This document shows positions 1-5,375 of a stretch of DNA of 14,545 bases, piece after piece. The position numbers and the translations under genes are program-made. Within the stretch, counting starts at the first letter, position 1. Each line of letters starts with the position of its first letter. The stretch covers positions 1 to 14,545 of the forward strand of contig CADCLH010000022.1 in NCBI GenBank assembly GCA_902802215.1. Reading direction: 5' to 3'. The DNA is from Oscillospiraceae bacterium (GTDB lineage: Bacteria; Bacillota; Clostridia; Oscillospirales; Oscillospiraceae). The notes under the pieces are model-generated. The model ran no database searches. It worked only from the letters and a program-made list of their open reading frames with translations, and was not told the origin of the DNA.

Positions 1-2
1 AG

Positions 3-56
3 TATCCCGACATGCCCGAGGAGATCAAGGCGGCCGGCCCCCAGCCCGCGAAATAA
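3..56 (+). CDS. C-terminal end of an unidentified protein (partial)
   Basis: The frame beginning at base 3 reads YPDMPEEIKAAGPQPAK and stops at TAA 54-56. The gene begins before the window. The charged, proline-rich tail carries no recognisable domain, so no function is proposed. It is favoured over the other two forward frames because its stop falls just before the palindrome cluster that starts at 71, as expected for a gene end, while the other frames read on into palindromic DNA. The call rests on 17 codons only. Confidence 0.4.
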   Translation, partial: YPDMPEEIKAAGPQPAK

Positions 57-70
57 GAATCCGAAGCCGA

Positions 71-280
71 ACGCCCCGCGCAAAGCGCGGGGCGTCAAGA
101 GGTCGACAAATTGTCGACCTCTTGATAAGCAAAAATGGGAACTTCTGAAAAGTTCCCATTTTTGCGGAGATTGAACGTGAAAGGGGGACTCCCCGTCCCC
201 CTTTCACAATTCCCCCATACAAGTCCGACTTGCCTGCGAGGGTTTGTCTACAGTCTGACGCCCCGCGCAAAGCGCGGGGC
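71..280. repeat. Cluster of six palindromes, bounded by two copies of one GC-rich palindrome
   Basis: Six inverted repeats follow each other: 71-95 (11-bp arms, AAA loop), 95-125 (15-bp perfect arms around one base), 129-165 (16-bp perfect arms, 5-base loop), 177-207 (13-bp perfect arms, 5-base loop), 220-232 (6-bp arms) and 260-280 (9-bp arms, AAA loop). The first and last share 23 identical bases (71-93 and 258-280), so the block is framed by a repeated palindrome. The last is followed by TTTCTT and then by the ribosome binding site of the next gene. The block may be a composite palindromic repeat of the BIME type, a terminator region for the upstream gene, or a structured leader. No convincing promoter for the gene at 302 was found inside it. 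Confidence 0.75.
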
Positions 281-286
281 TTTCTT

Positions 287-293
287 AAAGGAG
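287..293 (+). promoter_or_regulatory. Ribosome binding site fixing the start at 302
   Basis: AAAGGAG ends eight bases before the ATG at 302. The reading frame is open upstream to an ATG at 230, but that start has no comparable site and would translate the palindrome at 260-280, so 302 is preferred. Confidence 0.8.
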
Positions 294-301
294 CATCCCC
301 C

Positions 302-1174
302 ATGAAACTCATCAACATGAAAACGCCGGACGGGAACCGCCTCGGCATCCTGACGGAGCGCGGCGTGATCGACGTCGCCGCGCAGGCGTCCGACCCCGCC
401 GTCCCCCGCACCGTGATGCAGGCGCTGCGCCTGGGTCTCGACGAAGCGCTGCCCCTGCTGCGGGCCGTTGAGCGCGATGCGACGGCCTTTCTGCCCGAGG
501 CGGAGCTCGAATACGCCCCCGCGGTGGACGATCCGGAGAAGATCTTCTGCATCGGCGTCAACTACCGCGCCCACATCGAGGAGACGCGCGGCTCCTTCAC
601 GCCCGCCGAGGCGCCGACGGTCTTTGCCAAGTTCCGCAACAGCCTTGCGCCCCACCGCGGCACGGTGCTGCGCAACCGCAGGGAGACGCGCCACGATTAC
701 GAGGCGGAGATCGCCGTCGTGATCGGCCGCCGCTGCGCCTATGTGAGCCCCGAGGAAGCGGAGGCGTACATCTTCGGCTACACGCTGGCCAACGACATCT
801 CGGCCCGCACGCTCCAGAAGGTCACGAGTCAGTGGGTCCCCGGCAAGACCTGCGACACCTTCTGTCCGCTCGGCCCCTGCATCGTGACCGCCGACGTCCT
901 GTCGTACCGGAACCTGCATCTGACCGGGTACAAGAACGGCGAGAAGCGGCAGGAGGGCTGGAGCGACGACATGATCCACGACATTCCGGAGCTGGTGAGC
1001 TACCTGTCCGGCTGCTGCACGCTCGAGCCGGGCGACGTCATCCTCACCGGCACGCCCGCGGGCGTCATCCTCGGCCGCCCCGCCGACCGGCAGGACTGGC
1101 TCCAGCCGGGCGACGTGCTGGACGTCTGCGAGGACACGATCGGCATACTCACGGTCACGGTCCAGGACGCCTGA
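302..1174 (+). CDS. Fumarylacetoacetate hydrolase (FAH) family protein
   Basis: This 290-residue protein has the FAH fold seen in 2-hydroxyhepta-2,4-diene-1,7-dioate isomerases, 2-oxo-dicarboxylate decarboxylases and FAHD1-type acylpyruvases. Family members act on C-C bonds or tautomers of 2-oxo acids using a bound Mg2+ or Mn2+ in the cytoplasm. Residues 1-75 form the small N-terminal domain. The catalytic domain starts at IFCIGVNYRAH (81-91). The expected metal ligands are present: E134 and E136 in DYEAEIAVVIG and D165 in NDISAR. Conserved GKTCDTFCPLGP (181-192) and LEPGDVILTGTPAGV (241-255) complete the site. No signal peptide is seen. It stands alone: the palindrome block lies before it and a strong hairpin after it. 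The substrate cannot be told from sequence, and there is no aromatic-degradation gene nearby. Confidence 0.92.
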   Translation: MKLINMKTPDGNRLGILTERGVIDVAAQASDPAVPRTVMQALRLGLDEALPLLRAVERDATAFLPEAELEYAPAVDDPEKIFCIGVNYRAHIEETRGSFTPAEAPTVFAKFRNSLAPHRGTVLRNRRETRHDYEAEIAVVIGRRCAYVSPEEAEAYIFGYTLANDISARTLQKVTSQWVPGKTCDTFCPLGPCIVTADVLSYRNLHLTGYKNGEKRQEGWSDDMIHDIPELVSYLSGCCTLEPGDVILTGTPAGVILGRPADRQDWLQPGDVLDVCEDTIGILTVTVQDA

Positions 1175-1180
1175 ATGCAA

Positions 1181-1211
1181 AAAGCCAGCGCCGGGCTCCG
1201 GCGCTGGCTTT
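1181..1211. terminator. Bidirectional intrinsic terminator between convergent genes
   Basis: A perfect 14-bp stem (1181-1194 with 1198-1211) has a 3-base loop and arms that begin or end in AAA/TTT. On the plus strand it lies 6 bases after the FAH stop and is followed by TGTCTCTGT. On the minus strand the stem runs into a TTTTT tract 12 bases beyond the stop of the 70-residue gene. It probably serves both genes. Confidence 0.85.
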
Positions 1212-1223
1212 GTCTCTGTCCGC

Positions 1224-1436
1224 TCACAGGATCTCGTTGATCTTGGCCTCGATGGTTTTGGCGACGTCCGCGGGGACGATCTTCTTGCTGACGACCAGAT
1301 CGAAGATTTCGCCGCAGGACTTCCTGTTGAAGAGCTTGATGGGATATTTCATGAGCTGGGGCGCATATTGTTTGATAATGGCCTCGCACTTGGGATTGGC
1401 AAAGCAATCCTTGACGGTCAGACTTCTGAAATCCAT
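1224..1436 (-). CDS. Small 70-residue protein, possibly a stand-alone version of a helical C-terminal domain
   Basis: The start ATG (1434-1436) is preceded by AAGGAGGG with good spacing and by a near-consensus promoter, so the gene is very probably real. The protein is soluble, without signal peptide or membrane segment. It reads LTVKDCFANPKCEAIIKQY, then a middle APQLMKYPIK, then a mainly helical tail ending AKINEIL. From memory, the pattern (a short N-terminal strand, 'NP...A.I..Y.P', a loop, then two helices) resembles the small helical module found at the C-termini of some Firmicutes and Bacteroidetes glycosidases and esterases. Here it stands alone. That likeness is weak and no function is assigned. 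Two cysteines (C11, C18) fall in the first helix and a third (C41) in the middle. Confidence 0.75.
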   Translation of the reverse strand: MDFRSLTVKDCFANPKCEAIIKQYAPQLMKYPIKLFNRKSCGEIFDLVVSKKIVPADVAKTIEAKINEIL

Positions 1437-1480
1437 GGGATGCCCTCCTTATAAAAATGGTACCGGTTCGGTGTGCTTTG

Positions 1481-1509
1481 ATTGTAGCACGTCCGCGCCC
1501 TCCCGTCAA
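1481..1509 (-). promoter_or_regulatory. Sigma-A-type promoter for the 70-residue gene
   Basis: Read on the minus strand, TTGACG (1504-1509) and TACAAT (1481-1486) are separated by exactly 17 bases. Each hexamer differs from consensus at one position. Transcription would start near 1474, giving a leader of about 38 bases that includes the AAGGAGGG site. This is one of the strongest promoters in the window. Confidence 0.8.
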
Positions 1510-1547
1510 CCGAGATGCGCTTCCCGGTCACGGCGGGAGCATTTCCT

Positions 1548-1684
1548 TCTCCCGTCATTGCGAGCCAGTGTCGCAACACTGGCGCGGCAATCCGCCCGCC
1601 GGAGGCACTTTGAACTCTGCAAACCGTCAAATGCTTGCCGGAAAACGGATTGCTGCATCGCTTCCTCCTCGTAATGACGGGAGA
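1548..1684. repeat. MITE-like palindromic repeat, copy 1
   Basis: Terminal inverted repeats of 17 bp (1548-1564 and 1668-1684) match with one mismatch; the outer motif is CCCGTCATTGCGAG. Inside, a second pair, GCGGCAATCCG (1584-1594) and CGGATTGCTGC (1646-1656), also matches with one mismatch, and a 7-bp hairpin (1565-1571 with 1576-1582, CGCA loop) sits between them on the left side. There is no coding capacity. The outline CGTCATTGCGA...GGCAATCC is, from general knowledge, a widespread intergenic repeat in many bacterial genomes. A second, more decayed copy lies at 4224-4354. Confidence 0.85.
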
Positions 1685-1739
1685 GAGGCGCTCAGAAACA
1701 ACACATGCTCCCATGGCGCTCCCCGTTTTGCCCCGCGGC

Positions 1740-1768
1740 TTGTGCTTTTGTCCGGATTATGATATGAT
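1740..1768 (+). promoter_or_regulatory. Promoter for the phosphopantetheinyl transferase / FUSC / HPr cluster
   Basis: TTGTGC (1740-1745) and TATGAT (1763-1768) are separated by 17 bases. Transcription would start near 1775, about 48 bases before the ATG at 1823, which has GGGAGG at 1807-1812. The next two genes have no obvious promoter of their own, so this one probably serves all three. Confidence 0.65.
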
Positions 1769-1822
1769 CGGGAACCGGGCGGCCCCGGAAGGGATGACAG
1801 GCCGCCGGGAGGCAAATGAAAC

Positions 1823-2491
1823 ATGGAGACCAGACTCGCCCTCGCTTCCGTCGAGGCGCTGCGCGATCCCGCCGTGTTCGCGCGGGGGCTCTCAACGGTG
1901 TCGGAGCAGCGGCGCGAAAAGCTCGCGCGGCTTCGCGCGCAGGCGCCGCGGCTTCTCTCTCTCGGCGCGGCCCTGCTGCTTGACCGGATGCTTTTAGACG
2001 CAGGGCTCCCCCCCGCCGGGGCCTTCGCCTTCGGCGAACAGGGAAAGCCGTATCTGCCGGGCCTTCCCGACGTGCATTTCTCCCTCTCCCACAGCGGGAC
2101 GCGGGTGCTCTGCGCCCTGTCGGACGCGGAGCTCGGCTGCGACGTGGAGGGGACGCGCCGCTGTGACCCCGCTCTCGCCCGGCGTTTTTTCCACCCGGAC
2201 GAGACGGCATGGCTCCTTTCTCTGCCGCCGCGGGAACAAGACGGCGCCTTCCTGCGTCTCTGGACGCTGAAGGAGAGTTACGTCAAGGCCGTCGGCCTGG
2301 GGCTCTCGCTCCCGCTGGACGCCTTCCGCATCCTGCCGGAGGGGGACGGCTTTGCGCTCACCCGGCAGGAGGACGCGCGCCCCTGGGCGCTGCGCAGCAT
2401 GGAGGCGGAGGACTGCTTCTGCGCGGTCTGCGCGCTCAATCCGCCGGAAACGATCGAGCGCGTTTCTCTCTTCCCTGAACGCTCCGTATGA
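1823..2491 (+). CDS. 4'-phosphopantetheinyl transferase, Sfp type
   Basis: This 222-residue protein transfers the 4'-phosphopantetheine arm of coenzyme A to a serine of acyl- or peptidyl-carrier proteins in the cytoplasm. The length fits the Sfp/Gsp type, a pseudo-dimer of two half-domains, not the shorter AcpS type. Signature residues are present: GKPYLP (74-79), HFSLSHSG with H90, the metal-binding GCDVE with D107 and E109, RFFHPDE (121-127), and WTLKESYVKAVGLGL (147-161) with K150 and E151. It is the first gene behind the promoter at 1740-1768, and its stop overlaps an alternative upstream ATG of the next frame at 2488. No carrier protein, polyketide or peptide synthetase gene lies in the window, so the partner is unknown. 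It may be the general carrier-protein activator of the cell. Confidence 0.93.
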   Translation: METRLALASVEALRDPAVFARGLSTVSEQRREKLARLRAQAPRLLSLGAALLLDRMLLDAGLPPAGAFAFGEQGKPYLPGLPDVHFSLSHSGTRVLCALSDAELGCDVEGTRRCDPALARRFFHPDETAWLLSLPPREQDGAFLRLWTLKESYVKAVGLGLSLPLDAFRILPEGDGFALTRQEDARPWALRSMEAEDCFCAVCALNPPETIERVSLFPERSV

Positions 2492-2495
2492 CTTC

Positions 2496-2503
2496 AAAAA
2501 GGA
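2496..2503 (+). promoter_or_regulatory. Ribosome binding site deciding the start at 2512
   Basis: AAAAAGGA ends eight bases before ATG 2512. The in-frame ATG at 2488 overlaps the previous stop as ATGA but has only pyrimidine-rich sequence upstream. The later start is preferred; coupled re-initiation at 2488 cannot be excluded. Confidence 0.6.
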
Positions 2504-2511
2504 AACCCAAT

Positions 2512-3843
2512 ATGACCCGCGATCTCAATTCAAAAACCAAACAGCCCTTTTATCTGCCTGCCGTCGGGCAGCGCCTCGTCAAGACCACCGTGGCCGTGTT
2601 CCTGTGCCTGCTGGTCTACTATCTGCGCGGCTTCCGCGGCCGGGAGATCCCGACGGAGGCCGCCATCACCGCCATCCTCTGCGTGCAGCCCTATGTGCGC
2701 GACACGCGCAGGTACGCCCTCAGCCGCTTTGCCGGCACGATGATCGGCTCCTTCTGGGGTCTGGCCTTTCTGCTGGTGATGATGCAGCTGCCCGCGATGG
2801 GAGAGCATCTGCTGCCGCTGTATGTCTCCATGTCCCTCGGCGTCATGCTGACGCTCTACACCTGCGTCGCCCTGCAGCGCACCGACACCGCGGGGCAGGC
2901 CGCCATCGTTTTTCTCTGCATCGTCATCTCCTTTCCGGATATCGGCGACCCGCTCCGCTCCGCGTCCGAGCGCATCGTCGGCGTGCTGACCGGCACGGCC
3001 TTTGCCATCGCCGTCAACGTCTTTCGCCTGCCGCGCGTCCGGCAGCGGGACTGCGTCTTCTTCGTGCGGGCGAAGGATCTGGCGGCGGACCGCTTCTCGC
3101 ACATCTCCTCGGCGGTGCTGTTCCGGCTGAACTATCTGTACGAGGACGGCGCGAAGATCTGCCTGATGTTCGAGCACGCGCCCGCGTACTTCTCCCTGCA
3201 AATGCATGAGGCCATGCTCAACCTGCCGATCATCGTCATGGACGGCGCCGCCCTCTACGATCCGAAGGAAAACGTCTACCTCTCGGTGCAGAACATCGCG
3301 CTGGAGGATACGCTCGCCCTGCGGGAATACCTCGACAGCCTGAACCTCAGCTACTTCGTCTACACCATCCACAAGAACAAGACCTGCATCTTCCATCAGG
3401 GCAGGCTCAATCCGCAGGAGAAGCTGATCCTCGACCGGATGAAGGGCTCCCCCTACCGCAGCTATCTGGAGGGGGAGATCTACGACGCTTCGGAGATCGT
3501 CTACTACAAGATCATCGCGAAGGACAGCGTCATCGCCGATCTCGAGGCCTGCCTGCGGGACTTCGTCGCCGGGAAGAACCTGCGCGCCGCCGCCCGTCCC
3601 CAGTCCGTCTCCGGGATCAGCGGCCTGTATCTCTACTCCAGCGCCGCGACCCTCCCCCTGGCCGAGCAGCGGATGATGGACCGCCTGCGCGAACGGGAAC
3701 CCGATCTGCGCCCGGTGGAGATCTTCGCGCCCCGCCCCTACCGCTCCGAGCACGACGCCATGCATCTGCTCCACCGCGTCGGCAACGCCTACGAGCCGCT
3801 GGCCCTCTTCGGCCGCCCGCTGTTCCGGAACAAACTGAAATAG
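2512..3843 (+). CDS. FUSC / aromatic acid exporter-like membrane protein with a degenerate HAD-like C-terminal region
   Basis: This 443-residue protein has two parts. Residues 21-172 contain about six hydrophobic segments (roughly 24-38, 49-61, 73-91, 100-121, 128-142, 154-171) in the arrangement of the FUSC/ArAE (DUF939-like) half-transporter domain, whose family exports aromatic acids or other small anions across the inner membrane. Residues 210-435 are soluble. From memory they resemble the middle and end of Cof-type HAD phosphatases: LPIIVMDGAALYD (238-250) looks like the family's 'NGA.IYD' stretch, and SEHDAM (412-417) sits where the fourth acidic motif would be. The DxDGT nucleophile motif is absent, so it cannot be an ordinary HAD phosphatase. 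The fold assignment for this half is tentative. It lies between the transferase gene and the HPr-like gene, whose ribosome binding site overlaps this stop codon. Confidence 0.7.
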   Translation: MTRDLNSKTKQPFYLPAVGQRLVKTTVAVFLCLLVYYLRGFRGREIPTEAAITAILCVQPYVRDTRRYALSRFAGTMIGSFWGLAFLLVMMQLPAMGEHLLPLYVSMSLGVMLTLYTCVALQRTDTAGQAAIVFLCIVISFPDIGDPLRSASERIVGVLTGTAFAIAVNVFRLPRVRQRDCVFFVRAKDLAADRFSHISSAVLFRLNYLYEDGAKICLMFEHAPAYFSLQMHEAMLNLPIIVMDGAALYDPKENVYLSVQNIALEDTLALREYLDSLNLSYFVYTIHKNKTCIFHQGRLNPQEKLILDRMKGSPYRSYLEGEIYDASEIVYYKIIAKDSVIADLEACLRDFVAGKNLRAAARPQSVSGISGLYLYSSAATLPLAEQRMMDRLREREPDLRPVEIFAPRPYRSEHDAMHLLHRVGNAYEPLALFGRPLFRNKLK

Positions 3844-3853
3844 GAGGAAATCC

Positions 3854-4111
3854 ATGCGTTCCTTTATGTACACGATCAAGGTGCCGGTCGGCCTGCACGC
3901 GCGTCACGCGGGGCTGATCGTGCGCGAGGCGAGGCAGTACGCCTCCGACGTCGTCATCCGCTTCGGCGAGAAGCAGGCCGACGCCAAGCGCGTCATGGCG
4001 CTGATGACCCTGGGCATCCACCAGGGCGACACCATCGCCGTCAGCATCGAGGGCGAGGACGAGGACCTCGCCGCCTCGAAGCTCAAATCCTTCTTCTTCG
4101 CGCACATGTGA
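3854..4111 (+). CDS. HPr-like phosphocarrier protein without the Ser46 regulatory site
   Basis: This 85-residue protein matches HPr along its length. In the phosphotransferase system HPr accepts phosphate from enzyme I on His15 and passes it to sugar-specific IIA proteins. Here GLHARHA (13-19) keeps H15 and R17, but the usual proline after the arginine is H18. The segment AKRVMALMTLGI (44-55) aligns exactly with the region around Ser46 of Bacillus HPr, and position 46 is arginine, so phosphorylation by HPr kinase there is impossible. It is therefore more likely a paralogue than the main PTS HPr. The site AGGAGG (3842-3847) overlaps the previous stop, with six bases to the ATG, which indicates coupled translation with the FUSC-HAD gene. 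No enzyme I or PTS permease is in view. Confidence 0.88.
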   Translation: MRSFMYTIKVPVGLHARHAGLIVREARQYASDVVIRFGEKQADAKRVMALMTLGIHQGDTIAVSIEGEDEDLAASKLKSFFFAHM

Positions 4112-4121
4112 GCATATATGA

Positions 4122-4167
4122 AAACGCCGCGCCGGCGGGGACTTTCGTCCCCGCCGGCGCGGCGTTT
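4122..4167. terminator. Strong terminator hairpin, likely bidirectional
   Basis: A perfect 21-bp GC-rich stem (4122-4142 with 4147-4167) with a TTTC loop starts 10 bases after the HPr-like stop. It ends in TTT on the plus strand and runs into TTTTCATATAT on the minus strand. It is the best terminator for the plus cluster and also the first stem met by minus-strand transcripts leaving the gene that ends at 4372. Confidence 0.85.
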
Positions 4168-4223
4168 CGATTATTCACAGCAACGAATCAATCCCGACTG
4201 AATGATCCGCAAAACGTCCGACT

Positions 4224-4354
4224 CCGTCATTGCGAACCAGTGACCGACGTCACTGGTGTGGCAATCCGCATCTTTTTAACGCGGGAAAAATGCACCTTGT
4301 ACAAGAAGATGCGCATTCCCTCGCTGGTGCTGCGGCACTGGCCCGGAACGACGG
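4224..4354. repeat. MITE-like palindromic repeat, copy 2 (decayed)
   Basis: The left end, CCGTCATTGCGA then CCAGTG...CACTGG then GGCAATCCGC, matches copy 1 at 1551-1595. The outer ends CCGTCATT (4224-4231) and AACGACGG (4347-4354) pair with one mismatch. The right half pairs imperfectly with the left: GATGCGCATTCCC (about 4308-4320) against GGCAATCCGCATC (4260-4272), with two mismatches. The left arm hairpin has 8-bp stems (4237-4244 with 4249-4256, CGAC loop). It sits between the convergent 3' ends of the HPr-like gene and the 81-residue gene, with no coding sequence inside. Confidence 0.75.
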
Positions 4355-4371
4355 GGGTGGGCTCAAAGCTC

Positions 4372-4617
4372 CTATTCCCCTCTTTCGAGCGGCAGCCACC
4401 AGGTGAAGCCGTAGGCCAGACAGTTAAGCAGGCCCTCCGCGGGACGCAGGCCGTGCTCGGCGGCGATCCTCCGCCCGATGTGGAAATACTCGGCCGTGTG
4501 CAGCGCAAGCAGCGTGAGCAGCGGCAGCGGCTTTTTCCGCAGGGTCAGCCCCGCGAACGCGGCGTAGAGCACGCCGCAGATCTGCTTCCCGTACGCCTTC
4601 GTCAGCTCGTAAAACAT
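4372..4617 (-). CDS. Small membrane protein of unknown function
   Basis: The start ATG (4615-4617) has GGGAGG seven bases upstream and lies 14 bases after the stop of the DUF1624 gene, so this is the last gene of operon A. A longer frame extends upstream but would overlap that gene. The 81-residue protein has two hydrophobic stretches, about residues 11-25 and 30-42, and an aromatic C-terminal segment LAYGFTWWLPL. The core LLALHTAEYFHIGRR (36-50) with its histidines and glutamate looks like a conserved polar patch. I do not recognise a named family. The context suggests a membrane partner or downstream passenger of the potassium-uptake/acyltransferase operon, but no function is inferred. Confidence 0.75.
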   Translation of the reverse strand: MFYELTKAYGKQICGVLYAAFAGLTLRKKPLPLLTLLALHTAEYFHIGRRIAAEHGLRPAEGLLNCLAYGFTWWLPLERGE

Positions 4618-4631
4618 GGTAATTCCTCCCT

Positions 4632-5375
4632 TTAATTGCGGATAAGCAACATGCAGATCCCCATCAGCACCGGCTGATGGAGCAGATAGACCCAGAGCGT
4701 CCGCCGCCCGAGGGCCGACAGCAACGGGATTTTGATCCTTGCCGCTCTCCTGCAAAGCTCGCAGCGGTCGAACAGGCGCTTGAGGGTAAAGCCGCACCAG
4801 AACAAAAACAGCCAGGGCAGCAGCGGGAAATAGTCGCTCGAACGAAAATCCGGATGCGGAAAGCCCAGCGGGGTCAGCGGCCAGATGCGGTATACGGCGG
4901 CCGGGACCCGCAGCCCGAAGCCCAGAAAGCCCGCGCCGACGTCCCGGAAAAACCAGAACAGCACGGCGCAGAGCGCAAGCCCCGCAAGCGGCGGCAGCCG
5001 GTCCAGCGTCTTTTCCAACGCCATCGTCAGCAGGATCGCGCAGCCCAGAAAATTCAGGATGCCGAACCAGATGGCCTCCGACGGCACGGCGATCAGCGTC
5101 GCCGCCGTGACCGCAAGGCCCAGCAGGTTCAGCGTGAGCCCGCGCCGGAGGTTCCTTGCCCGTCCCCAGTCGTAGGAGAAGCCCGCGATCAGGATGAAGG
5201 ACCAGCAGATGTACTGCTGCCAGAGCCGCACGCCCGGGCGCAGATACCAGCCGGGCTCCTTGCCGAAGACGACGTTCACGTCGTACAAAAAGTGCATCCC
5301 CAGCATGTTGACGAGCGCGAGCCCACGCAGGGCGTCGATCAGGTGCCAGCGCCGGTCCTCGGCGGCGGTGCTCAT
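4632..5375 (-). CDS. DUF1624 / heparan-alpha-glucosaminide N-acetyltransferase-like membrane protein
   Basis: This 247-residue polytopic membrane protein belongs to the DUF1624/HGSNAT-like group of acyltransferase-3-related proteins. The N-terminal motif WHLIDALRGLALVNMLGMH (10-28) is characteristic, with H28 in the first membrane helix. FILIAGFSYDWG (60-71) and WFGILNFLGCAILL (103-116) follow. The C-terminal part has DYFPLLPWLFLFWCGF (181-196) and ALGRRTLWVYLLHQPVL (221-237). In human HGSNAT the family moves acetyl groups from cytosolic acetyl-CoA to amino sugars across a membrane; the bacterial substrates are mostly unknown. Its ATG overlaps the trkH stop as ATGA, so it is translationally coupled to TrkH. 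A role in modifying an envelope glycan is inference. About eight membrane helices are expected. Confidence 0.88.
   Translation of the reverse strand: MSTAAEDRRWHLIDALRGLALVNMLGMHFLYDVNVVFGKEPGWYLRPGVRLWQQYICWSFILIAGFSYDWGRARNLRRGLTLNLLGLAVTAATLIAVPSEAIWFGILNFLGCAILLTMALEKTLDRLPPLAGLALCAVLFWFFRDVGAGFLGFGLRVPAAVYRIWPLTPLGFPHPDFRSSDYFPLLPWLFLFWCGFTLKRLFDRCELCRRAARIKIPLLSALGRRTLWVYLLHQPVLMGICMLLIRN

Larger units (their letters stand above)
1437..1822. other. Intergenic region between divergent genes: two promoters and one MITE-like repeat
   Basis: This 386-base gap separates the minus-strand 70-residue gene from the plus-strand phosphopantetheinyl transferase gene. It contains the minus promoter at 1481-1509, the 137-base inverted-repeat element at 1548-1684 and the plus promoter at 1740-1768. 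No open frame in it has a convincing ribosome binding site or domain. Confidence 0.7.

Noticed and set aside
230..254. Possible promoter TTGCCT ... TACAGT before the FAH gene
   Set aside because: The spacer is only 13 bases, too short for a sigma-A promoter.
71..280. CRISPR array suggested by the repeated palindrome at 71-93 and 258-280
   Set aside because: There are only two copies, 187 bases apart, with other palindromes between them in place of a unique spacer, and no cas gene in view.
248..1180. 310-codon minus-strand frame opposite the FAH gene
   Set aside because: It is antisense to a gene with all family motifs and metal ligands, and it reads through the palindrome at its end.
2530..3879. 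449-codon minus-strand frame opposite the FUSC-HAD gene
   Set aside because: It is an antisense shadow without recognisable motifs, while the plus strand has membrane helices and a ribosome binding site.
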